Below, piece after piece: positions 38,323 to 49,264 of a DNA stretch of 64,000 nucleotides. This DNA comes from Sphagnum compactum (Eukaryota; Bryophyta; Sphagnopsida; Sphagnales): NCBI GenBank assembly GCA_965153455.1, contig OZ234494.1, positions 11,842,001 to 11,906,000 of the forward strand, written 5' to 3'. The position numbers and the translations under genes are program-made. How positions within the stretch are numbered: the first letter of the stretch is position 1; each line of letters opens with the position of its first letter. The notes beneath the pieces are model-generated. The model saw only the letters and a program-made list of their open reading frames with translations, was not told where the DNA came from and searched no databases.

Positions 38323-39110
38323 CTTAAAAACTTTAATACTTTATGTTGGGGAAGGCCTACTCGTGCAAGTGTTGTACATGGTTATCTTTTACCCATATAT
38401 ACCCGTCGGGTATGTATAGGATATATTCCTTGCCCTAACCTAAACTCATATCACAAATTACACAATGTCATGCTGAACTATAGTAAATCACGAAATATTA
38501 ATAATTTGGAAAATATAAAAATGGAATGAGATTTTGATTTATTAATTAATTAATTAAAATTTTTTGGGGGGGTCAATGTGGAAGCTGACCCTAGGCTTAG
38601 GGTAGCAGCTAACGCTAATATTAGCCTAATAATAGGCTTAGGGCAAGGCCTTCAAGACGCCATCTCTGCAAGTGACAATAGCGCTGCTGCCATCGGACAG
38701 AGGATCATTCTGCCATCTTCTTTCACAGTTTCTTTCTCGGGCGGAATGAGGACTCACGGGCAGGGTCGAAATGCTAGCGGGCAGAGGAACATACAAAATA
38801 TCCAGAGGTGGAAAACAGGCGTGGACTTTCGACCTTTGGACTTTGGACAAGTTGAATGGCTGCGAGGAATCCCGTGTGAAAAGGGTGACAATTATTAGGG
38901 TTTGGCGCTCATGCTTCAGCCCAGGAAGAGGAGCGAGAGAAGGGGAGAGCGAGGGAGAGAGAGGGAGACGGAAGAAGGGGTGTTGGACACGCTTGATTCG
39001 GATACTATGCAACGCAAGTCTGCGGCCGATTTCCGAACTAGATCTCGGAAGGAAAGCTGTTTGGGGGGGAAGTGGGCGAAACCGTGTCTCATTGTCCGTA
39101 TCCTTGAAAG
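38323..39110. promoter_or_regulatory. Upstream flank of AMSH with GA-rich tract
   Basis: Just downstream of the LINE tail, this unique sequence carries a strongly GA-rich stretch at about 38925-38985, rich in gagaga and ggagag. It lies within 190 bp of the AMSH start codon. GA-rich stretches are common in plant promoters and leaders and are bound by GAGA-type (BBR/BPC) factors. A role here is inference only. A stop codon in frame at 39105 confirms that the AMSH frame does not extend upstream. Confidence 0.4.
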
Positions 39111-42100
39111 ATGAGGGGGGGTCTGAACATCGCTGCTAAGACTAGGAAGTTAGATGTCGACAATCGTCTGCCCCTCAAATTGTATTACCGCACAGCGGAC
39201 AACCTTTTGAAACAGGCATGTTACCACTGCACCTATATATGCTGCTCGCGACGGGATTCACTCTCTGGTATAGGTTTTGAGGGACTGATGGGTTGGCGAT
39301 ATACCACGTGAACTTCGTTTGCTAACGCGCTTTGTTGTGGCGATCCTGCACACAGGCTAGTATATATCGGGAGGAGAGGAATATCATAGATCTTTACATC
39401 CTTTTGCTACGATTCTCTAGGTATGTACTTTGCTGAACCGTTTGGAGCTGGTTTTGTCGACAGTGCTGAAATTGGGGTTTTCTCGCATTATGGAGCCACC
39501 ATGCACAGTTTTCTTTTCCATAGAAAATTGTCTTTGTCTTTGATATACTGGTGGCTATCTTTCTGCTTTTATGTTTTTCCCATGTGCAATGATAAACTTC
39601 ACATGTTATTGTTGAATTTTTGTGTCTGCAGCTTGGTTTCTGAGACTATTCCAGATCATCGTGATTATCGCTTGTATGTGGGAGAGAAAGCTAAGTATAG
39701 AAGGGTGAGTAGGGATTGCAAACTTGGTCCAGATTTGATTATCCTTGATTTTAGGTTTTTTGCAGATGAATTGGTGTTTGTTGCACACTGCTGATTGGGA
39801 GTTTGTTTATCAATTGCATATCAAAGATGATGTTTAGAGTCTTCAAAGATGACTCATCAAAGCTATTGGGAAAAACACTTGGTCTGTGTTGTTGCAGAGG
39901 TTGTTTGAGGTTGTTTCAGAGCTTGAATTGCTCAAGCCAGAGGTCCAGAAGCAAGTTGACCAGATTAATAATCCATACAGCAAGCCTTCTTCTTCCTTAA
40001 GCAATTTTTTTTCATCAGACTTGAGTGCCCCCCCTTCAGCTCCTTATGCCAGGAACCAGTCTTATGGCAATGCAAACTATGACAAGGTAGGACCAGGTTG
40101 GTCTTTCTACAATAATCTGATTCCCTGGCAGTCATTTTGGAGAGTCCATGATTTATGTTGGTGTGTCAGAATAGAAGTTGCTATAGAAGAGTCCCTCTCC
40201 ATCATGTCACATAAGTGTGTTTATCTTGAATCTGCAAAACTCACACAGTCTACAATGACCATTGGCCATGTGAATTTCATTTTTTGAGCAGTTCAAGCAG
40301 AGCTTGTTTTTGAATGTTGAGCCAAATGTCTGTTGAGGTTTTTGCAGTTTGGATCCAGGAGTACACAAGGTCTTTTGACTGGTTTTGGCGATCCAGGGAG
40401 TGCAGTATACAGCCCTCCTCCTCTTCAAGACCAATTCAATAACTTGTGAGTCCACTGTCTAGTACTAGCAAGCTGAAAATTCCTATGTAGTCTGATTTGT
40501 GATCACTTACATGGTTTTCTTATAGAAAGGTAGAACTGCAAGATGGCTACTTATTCAAGAGAAACCTAGTCCCAAGATTATCCTCAATGTATTTTAGTGT
40601 AATAAGCAATAAGGTAGAGAGGATCTTGTAAACTTCAACTGAGCTGTTCTTGAGATGATATTGAGGACCTGTGAATGAGCGAGATGAGAACCCTGAAACT
40701 GACACGGAAAACAGCTGTAAAAATTTTGACTTACTTTTCAAGTTCACTTAATGGAATTGGATTAAATGGTTATGGGTTGTGATGATGAACATTCAGTTCT
40801 TTGAGTACTTTGAATATACCACGACCAAGAGATGAGACATTATCAAGGCACTCATTTCTGGCACCGTCCAGCAATCAGAATCGAAGAGAGCACCAGCAAG
40901 TCCGGGTATGTTGTGGATGCATGGAAACTGATGCTTTGCTGATAATAGTCTATCTGGGTCAGAATGTGCCTGCCACACAATGTGTTGCTGCTGATAGATG
41001 TGTTGCAATTGCTGCACGCTGTATGGATCTCTTGTGACAGCTCTCTCCCATTGGTTGCAGGTGCAATACCCAAGCTACATTGATACTTCACCCATTGAGA
41101 TACCAAGGTTTGTGAATTTGATAACATTAGGTGCCATTTAAGTACCTGAATACTGTTTCCCATTCTTAACAGTCTAGTTGTGGTTTTGTTTCTGATGTGT
41201 GCCTTCTTGGGCACTTGTGGTGAAGCCTGAATCAGAGCTGGAGCTTACCTTCACAACCTGCTGTAGTGTCCACACCTGCTGTCTCCTTGGATACTGTTGG
41301 TGAACCTGCTCTTTGGCCAGACTCTGGATCTGTTGGTTCAACGGAGATTGTGAACATCATCCGACAGCCGTCACCACCTCCAATATTGGCTGTGGTACAG
41401 ACACTCCAAGAAGGTCTTAATGCTCATGATCATGTGCATCCCCAGCCACACCCTTCAGATGTTGCTGATCCTCGTCCTGGCCCTCCACAAGTATCAGACG
41501 ATGCCTTCACCCAATCCAAGGGTCCCAAAAGCCTGCATATAGTAAGTTCCTGGTCTTGGTTGCTGTTTCTGTAAACATATCTGATGAATTGGGGCCCTGA
41601 TGGAATTTCCTTCCTTCTGGTTCCTCTGCAAGGACATTGTCAAGGTGCCACTAGATTGCAGTACAATCGTTTCAGATAGCTGGGCATTTGCATGTGGGGG
41701 ACATGCAATTGGAGTGGCTGCCTTTTTAAAGAACAGGTAATTTTGCAAGCTTCTGTTTTTGGTTGCTCTGCAGCCTTTAGTCACATCAGACTTTAAAACT
41801 CTGCTCATTTGTTGCAGTCTACAAAGATGATGGATGAGTTCATGCAAATGGCCAAAGCCAATACTCTGCGAAATCTTGAAACATGTGGAGTGCTGGCTGG
41901 CTCTCTTGTAAGCAAAATCCTTTTGCCTGGGGTGTCCTTCCGACTGCTAAAATGTGATCAGATTCCTCTTATGAACATCAAGCGTCCAGCAGTAAAATTT
42001 TAAAAAAAAAAATTCTGTATCTTGTCAGATGAGACAATAGCTGATATGCAGCCAATTAGTGTAAAGCTTGTTGGGTCCCATGGTTGTTCTGTTGTTCGTG

Positions 42101-43541
42101 CAGGTTTATGCAATGACATATGAGCTTATTGTTAACCTAATGGTGTGCTGCAGAAAAAGGGTACTTTCTATGTTAGCACACTGATCATTCCAAAGCAGGA
42201 AGCAACATCAGATTCAGTAAGTAACATTATTTGGTGCCAAGGATCCATACATATTCTACAGTAGTTTGCCAATAATTTTTAGGGCTCTTCTTGTGTACAT
42301 CTGTTTTCTTGTGTACAAAAGGGTTTAAGGTGTAGTTGTGCAGTTAGAAGGCTCAATCTACCACCCTACAGGAATTGTGTTTTGGTAGTGTTCTCATCTA
42401 ATTCCACTGGTTGTTCTTAACTTGACTTTGCATGTTGTGTATGCCAGTGTCAGACTGTTAATGAAGAAGAGATCTTTGATACTCAAGACCAGAGAGGTCT
42501 ATTCCAACTGGGATGGATTCATGTAAGTAAAAGTGCAGTTTATGTGGGAGGGGTAGTATTGGATTGCAAGATGTTTCTGTTATCCTCAGAACCTTTTGTA
42601 GGTGCTGTGTCTAGTGTGTTGCGCAATTGTTGGTACTGTTTCTTGTTTGATAAAATTGATTGATATTCATTTGCAAGATGTTGATTAACAAGGAGACTTG
42701 CATATGTTGCTGTTTGCTGACTTGTCTGCTTTGTGTCCAGACTCATCCATCACAAACCTGTTTTATGTCATCCATTGATCTCCACACTCACTATTCTTAT
42801 CAGGTAAGAACTTCAAATCTATACTTGCTTGGGTTCAGCAGGCACTCGAAACTGGTGCTTTGATGGGCAATAATTTGATCTGTCTCATGCCATCAAAGAC
42901 GGGAAAGATTAGAAGAGTAGACCTTGAATGCTGATGGTAGTACTGTCTCACCATTTTTGGATGCCCATTCTCATCAGGGTACATGTGTTTGGTAGTGGCC
43001 TTTCAGTCTGAGACTGCACTATGAAGGCAGAGATTCTGGGTTCAGTCTGACTCTGTATGGCCTACTGCATTTGTGTAGAGCCTTGAACAAATGTAGTCTA
43101 GGTTGTTGTGACTGACCTTCTAGTAATGTAAGTTTTCAGTGGTAGTTATGCAGGTACTTTTGGTTATGAGTTTGGTGATATTTCTGGTGTTTTGATCCAT
43201 GTGTACTTGAATCTCTACAACAGATCATGCTGCAGGAGGCCATTGCAATTGTGATGGCACCAACAGACCCCTCTCGGTATGATGTGTAAAGCCTTACAGA
43301 CCTTCATCATGGAAATCTATTTGTTGAGAGATGGATGCTTGACACTTCCCTGTATTCATGTTGCAGGAAGTATGGTATATTCCGTCTGGCTGATCCTGGG
43401 GGCGTGAAAGTTCTTCAGCAATGTCAAAGGCGTGGTTTCCATCCCCATGAAGAGCCTCCGGATGGTGGTCCCATTTATGAGCATTGCTCCCATGTGCTTA
43501 TGAACCCAGGTCTGCCATTTGAGGTCCTTGATCTTCGTTAA
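39111..43541 (+). CDS. AMSH: AMSH-type JAMM deubiquitinase, 14 exons
   Basis: This is a zinc-dependent deubiquitinase of the AMSH family, which trims ubiquitin chains (typically K63-linked) in endosomal sorting with ESCRT-III. Exons: 39111-39215, 39356-39420, 39632-39704, 39898-40086, 40348-40445, 40797-40905, 41061-41107, 41238-41541, 41818-41907, 42154-42216, 42448-42522, 42741-42803, 43224-43276, 43367-43541; 1509 nt, 502 residues (Arabidopsis AMSH3 is about 507). The N-terminal LDVDNRLPLKLYYRTADNLLKQ region is the MIT-like/USP8-dimerisation domain. ETLSRHSFL and QPSPPPILA linker blocks are conserved. The JAMM domain has E351, then HTHPSQTCFMSSID giving H406, H408 and D419. Intron 1 starts CAG|GCATGT, a GC donor; the acceptor restores Q-A-S-I-Y-R as in orthologues. 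The ATG at 39111 is the first after an in-frame stop. Confidence 0.95.
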
Positions 43542-45421
43542 TTCTGTGTACAGAGGTCACATTCTTGTATTCACCTACAATTGAGTGAGATATCAAGCCA
43601 GACGTTTCAACAGCAGTTAAAGATCTCCCAACCTGCTTTATGTCTGGCTGAGGGTGAGAAAAAGCATTCAGCTCTCAGGCCCTTAATGGGCCATTTCCAG
43701 TGTTTTTTGTGGTAGGATGTAACTACTTAATGGCTCCAGCTGCCAGATGCCTTCTCAAGAGGGTGCATCACACCACTGTATGCCTGATTTACAGCCCCAA
43801 AATGCAGGGTCTTTGTTGCCATTACTTATGTTGAGCTATTGAGAGATGTTTATATGGCAAAATTGTAGTCAGTTCCCAGATTCCTGCACCCTAGAAGGTG
43901 TGCAGCACTGCTGGTGTGAATGATATAAGTACTTTTGGAGGAACTGTGAGAGGTGAATGTAGCTGCAGATGCCTGCTCCAAACCCTGGGATGTTTTCTTA
44001 ATGCGGAACGAAACAAAAGTTACTGAGGGAGTGGTGGGGTTTGGGGTGTGAGTGGGGAAAGAAGGTTGTAGGCTATCGTGTTCAATAAAAGATGAAAGGA
44101 GTCTGATTGTGGTTAGCGTTATGTATAGGAGGAATTCGTTATGGTGTGGTATGAGAAGTTGTTTGTGGATTCTTTATAAATGGTGTTTCCAGGTTCCCTT
44201 TGGCCAATTATGCCTTCAAGGAGGGGATAAGGCCACCCATCATTCGTTCTATACTTATGTCAACAATTCATCTACGATATGTATTGCTGCTTCCGAGAAA
44301 AGGTTGTTGGAGTTTTGGACTGAACCCAACAGAACCCAATTTCAAACTTTTTTCTTTCCTTGGACTTGTTTTGTCAAAATGGAGTTTCAAGCTACTTACT
44401 TTTTGTTTCAATTGCGTCTACAGTATGTGATTCTTGGTCTGAAGAAAAGGTTGCTGGAGTTTGGACTGCAACCCACAGAACCTAAGTTCCAAGTTTCTGA
44501 GTCTTCATGCGTCGAATTATTTTGTCAAAATGGGAGTTGCAAGCTACTTACTTTGGGTATCAACCAATGTTGTGCAGGGCAAAGTAATTAAGTGTAAGGT
44601 CTATGGTCCTTTCTAATGGTCTGAAATCACTTCAGAAATTATGCAAACTTGGCCTAACTTTTATTGCAAAGGACTTGCAGTTGTTTCTCTTTTTTCTTTT
44701 GTCAGTTCCCAGTTTGACGGTTTCTTAATGAACCTTTGGTTCTGGGACCAATATGGGGCTGGTCTTTTGGTCTCAGTTTTCTTACATAGTTTTGAAGCCA
44801 GTTTCGGGTTATTTTCATATTTCAATGTTGGATTTTTTAAAAACAATCTAAAAGGGAAGTGTATCCATAGAAAATTTCTTTATTATATATCTACTACATG
44901 TCTAGTCGAAGGGAAGTGTTTGGGTCAAATTTTTAATTACAAAATAGTTTAGAAATAAAATATGACCACTATTCCAAGCATTCACCATGATTGAGTCACC
45001 CACATTGTGTCCAACAATAGATCGTCAAAATATCCAAGCACAACAGGCGCAAGTTCAAATCTTAAAATGATTTAGGTTTGCTTATCATGTGCACTTCCAT
45101 AATCCTTTCTAGTAACTAGGGGAAAAAGTCCCATCTACAACAAGTTGCAAGTGTGTGCAAACTTTGGGGCTATAGACTCCATTACTCCTAACAAAAGATT
45201 TAATTGATTTTTGTCTTGGGCATCACCTGCCAATAACAATTCGGGTCCAAAAGAAAAATAAGAATTAGCAACATTGTAAACATTTATTACAAATTAATTG
45301 GTTAAAGAATGAAGAAATAAAAATACATGTTCTTCCAAAAGTATTATACAATCCAAAAATATTGAAAATAATAATAAATAAATAAATAATTCCGCAAGCA
45401 TTTTCCAAAAAGTGATTGTAG
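43542..45421. repeat. Intergenic region with a 143-bp tandem duplication
   Basis: After AMSH, a segment starting near 44296 (gaaaaggttgttggagt...) is repeated starting near 44439 (gaaaaggttgctggagt...). The copies share the ttttgtcaaaatgg and caagctacttact blocks at matching offsets. Divergence is roughly one base in five. The open frame across both copies is a by-product of the repeat and matches no family I know. The remainder is AT-rich with no gene recognised. Confidence 0.65.
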
Positions 45422-46471
45422 CTATGCATTCTCGAAAAAACCTTCCTTTTCAATTAAAATTTCATTCTCCTCCAGCAAGTTTTCCTCATGGCTTATGAAA
45501 GTGGAAATAGACTCCTCGCCTCCCAAACAACTGAGATGAACATCATTGGGCCAATTTTTGGTAATCATCACAAGATGTTGTAAGTTTTCATTTCCAAGTT
45601 TAGATCGATAGAGACTTGTGATCACACTTGCAATAATAAAAATCCTTTCAGTCTCAATTTGATATTCAACAATCCCTAGCACTTGATGTGATAAAAAGGA
45701 GACATTTAGAAATGGAGTTTCATGTGTTGCCCACCACAAGAGAGGATTTTTCGCTTTTAATGAGTTGACATGAAAGAGGTGAAAGAAATGGAATTCATTT
45801 TTCATAGTAAAGAAGATAACATCATCATTAAAAACATCTTGACCAAAGAAATCCTCCTCCTTGTGATTGAATATTTGGCCAACTTGTACATTAACATGGT
45901 TTAAATGATAATAAACATGTAATAACATGGTCAACATTGTTTTTTTATCATACTCTTGAATTGTTGCTTGTGCCTTAGAAACATCCCCAAGAAACTCTTG
46001 AATGGTTTTCAAGCTTTTGAATCGAGGTCTAACATGATAAAGTTTCATATTGTGAACCTTGGTAGGTAGGAATATGGTTGTAACAAAAGCAAGGAAATGG
46101 GCTAGAAAGCTAACCACTTGGTTCAACATCCTTAGCTTGAAAGCACGAAATTTTGATTCAAAGACTAGATTATTAGTTTGGATCAATTAGACCTTGGTTT
46201 TCATGGTTATACTTAAGGAAAAGGTAGAAATTAGAGCATCTAAAGTAGCTAGTAGTCACACATTGTTTCACCACCAACATCAAAGTCTCGGTGATGACCT
46301 TTGCAATTGCCCACGTTTGGTTGGTTGGCATTCATGAAAATAAGTTAATGGTAGCTTGCTTACCATAGCAAATTAAAATTTCATCTTGGTATTGAAGCCT
46401 TTTTTGAAAGAAAAATACCTATGAAATAAACCATGTCTTCATGAGTGTTTTCAATATCTGAGTATTTGCAT

Positions 46472-47076
46472 GCTAGAGTGGATCATTTTTGGCATTGTAA
46501 GTCCATTTTTGTAAGCACCCCTATGGATTAGAATTTTTCTCATGTTAAATGTTATTAAATTTTATGAAAAGGGACTTATGTATGTGATTTTTATATAATC
46601 TAATGTGATAGAATCTTGAAATTATTTGAAATTCAATTTTCTACACCAAATGGGGGACTTTTAATTGCATACTAGTTGGAGTGTTATAATATATAAAGGA
46701 TGTGTAAATGGACTCACCATATGTTGAGCTTCTAATGAACAAAATTCATGTTCTCTCCAAAATTCAAAAAATGTGGTTACTAATTTAAAATGGGTGTTTG
46801 CAAATCATTTGAATGTCACATAAAAGTTTTATGGACTTTACATAGGCCAAAAATTGACGAAAATGGTAAAGTCCCTCATTATCACATTTTTATGAATTAC
46901 TAAATTTTTTTCACAAACATTATAGCCTATGATGTATTACATGGTCATGTATCATTTGTTTCTGAAAAAGATGAACATTTTTATAAGTTTATAACTTTAC
47001 AATTTTAAGCATGTAAAAAATACATTGTGAAATGTACTTTTAAGGAAAAAATTGGTCAAAAATGATCCACTCTAGC
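46472..47076. mobile_element. MITE-like element of about 605 bp inside the hAT remnant
   Basis: The left end gctagagtggatcatttttg (from 46472) is exactly the reverse complement of the right end, which finishes at 47076. Direct ttgca copies lie at 46466-46470 and 47077-47081, fitting a target duplication, with one extra t on the left. The interior is AT-rich and non-coding. Transposase-like sequence resumes on both sides, so it inserted after or during decay of the hAT. The superfamily is not assigned; terminal repeats of at least 20 bp with a 5-bp duplication do not match one class clearly. Confidence 0.8.
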
Positions 47077-47439
47077 TTGCACATATCCATCCGGGGAGGG
47101 AGACCTACAATAACACAATCATCTTTCCATTCCTGCAACTTTTTTGCTAATTTCTTTGTCCACGTTATGGTCTTTTGGAGTGTCGTTTGTGACGGCTTCA
47201 AACTCATTTCCATTATGCCTTGACATGTCTTGGAATCATGTGTGGCATATTGGGTAGCCTTTGACATAACATGCTTGAAATAAGACCCAACAAAAGGGCT
47301 AACCAACTTTAAAGAATGACACAACACTATTGAAGTTAGAGCAATGGTGAGGAATGCAAGGTCAGAGCTTTTGTCCATGACGTATGTAATAACCTTGTCC
47401 AATAGACCAAAAGACCCTAGTAACCCTTTCATTGGTTGA

Positions 47440-48335
47440 CACGCCCCCTAACTCCTTAAGGAACCCAAATGTGGGTCCAAAGTGAAACAATGGAAAAGGA
47501 AAGGAGTTGGGGCATGTTCTTTAGCTTGTAGCACTTTGGGGTAGGAAGGCGTGTTGGAGTTCCGGGATGGGACTAGGACAAATTCACAAGCAAAAGTTCA
47601 AGATGAAATCAACCTACACAACCAAGGAAAAAGGGTGGTTAGTGCAAGTTGAATGCAAGTGGTGTGAGGGACTTAGTAGGGACAACCTTTAACACAAGCT
47701 TTACATGGCCTGCAACCTTTGGGAGGAGGCACAACTCCCTTCCCTATAGTATACTATGTGACTCTTTGCAGGGGTTACATCCAAATGACACTTTTTCCCA
47801 AGACTCCCAAAATTGGGACCTTTGTTGTCCCAAAACTTTGGATGCTCATATCTTTTTCAAATCAAAACTATTTGGAGCATGTGAGGGCACTATCTTATAT
47901 CCCTCAAAAAGATCTTTTCAAACGTGTATCACACGCCCTAATCAAAGATCATTTGACCCCTGCTCTAAGGGGATTTGTGATTGAGAGTCAAATTCCCAAT
48001 TTGACTCCTGCCCTTTCTTTTGATCATAATTCATGCATATTAGGTTTAAATGAACAATGCAAGAGCACTTTAGGCATCTACACTTCAAGACCTTTTCAAT
48101 GGTATCCTAGGGGCCCAATTTGGTGCTTGTTTGTTTTTCCAACCAAGACTCTAAACATTTGAGACTTTCGCATGAATGCAACTCTCAAAGTGGGAGTGCA
48201 CTTAGGAGTCATTGGGCTTCATCCCTTGCACTCTCTCCTATTTTTGAGAGTATGTTTCTCACCCAAACACACTTTCTTGGCCTCATAAACCCTTGCATTC
48301 CACATTTAGTCGCAAACCCAATGTTAGGGTTGCAA
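47440..48335 (+). mobile_element. Second copy of the LTR-like repeat, inserted in the hAT remnant
   Basis: This non-coding segment separates two contiguous parts of the hAT transposase. It is alignable, with heavy divergence, to the minus strand of 34925-35780. Shared blocks include a ttggag/aa-ccgggat-gactagga block near 47550, ACATCCAAATGRCAC near 47777, ATTTGACTCC near 48000 and TCAAGACCTTT-CAATG near 48090. The start resembles gTTGACacg and the end GGTTGCaAC. This copy is AT-richer than the one in the LINE, as if older. No flanking duplication was recognised. Edges are approximate to about 15 bp. Confidence 0.65.
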
Positions 48336-49264
48336 CACTTCTTTTGTCACATAAACACTTAAAGTATTTTGCACCGCAAACAATCCAATTGTTATGTGAT
48401 TTAGATGCCATGCATCATCAATAAAACTCACCATCATTGCAAAAGTGTCATAGCTTACACATGACATCCACAAGTCAAATGAAATTGTGGAAGAAACACA
48501 CCAAGCCAAAGTTGGAAACACATGAATTTCTATAGCTTTTGTAACAATATTAGGCAAAACATCTTTCACCAATTGGTGACAAGATGGAAACACAACTTTG
48601 CCATTTTGATGCATAACTAGTCACTTCAACCATGGAGTCTTGATTGAAGATAAAAGGCGATACCCTTTAACAATATAAAGAGACAAATATTTCAAGAATG
48701 TTTTTTGAGCAAGGTCATTTTTGGAATTTGACACCTTACTCCCAAAGAATGCAATAATTTTAAACAACATTATACCTTTGCACTTCTTATGTTTTTGTTG
48801 ATTTTCAAGTTCAAAATTCTTCTCTTGTTGCTTTAGGACATAGCCCCCCCCACCTTTTAGACTCCTCCACATGATCACATGCAACATGCTTGCTTAAAGT
48901 AGAGGTACCATTTTCCTTGTTGTATGCAATGAATCCTTTAATGGGGATTATGTTGCCATTTAATGCATGAACATTAGTTTGTTTCAAGGGACATATAATG
49001 TGTCAAAGTCGTTGTGGATTACATGAAGTTGTAGCACCACCATTGTTTGGCACAAAAAATGCCCAAAAACACAACATCCACGTCAAGGTTTGATGATGCT
49101 TTGGAATTGCCATCAATAATAAAAACTCCAAGGTTGGCTTTTTCGATGTCTATGTTGTCAAATATAGAATTCAGATGGGTTTGGCTTGTTGAAGCCATAA
49201 AACTTGCAAATTGAAAACAAATGAACCCTTCATCATTTATCATGTGCAAATGTAATGCCATCAA

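Larger units (their letters stand above)
45422..49264 (-). pseudogene. Decayed hAT-family transposase with nested insertions
   Basis: Read on the minus strand, hAT transposase pieces appear in the correct order. They are a BED zinc-finger-like part near 48990-48880 (GFIAYNKENGTSTLSKHV), an N-terminal part (FLKYLSLYIVKGYRLLSSIKTPWLK, 48690-48621), and a catalytic-region piece (SFDLWMSCVSYDTFAM, VGLFA-like IGLFA) to about 48340. A middle piece follows at 47432-47082 (FGLLDKVITYVMD, LQKTITWTKK, GLPPR), then ICYGKQ-type sequence near 46400. The C-terminal dimerisation domain is 45730-45540 (NPLLWWATHET, QVLGIVEYQIETERIF, NWPNDVHLSC). Frameshifts, stops and two insertions (47440-48335 and 46472-47076) show that it is dead. 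Terminal inverted repeats of the hAT itself were not found. Confidence 0.9.
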
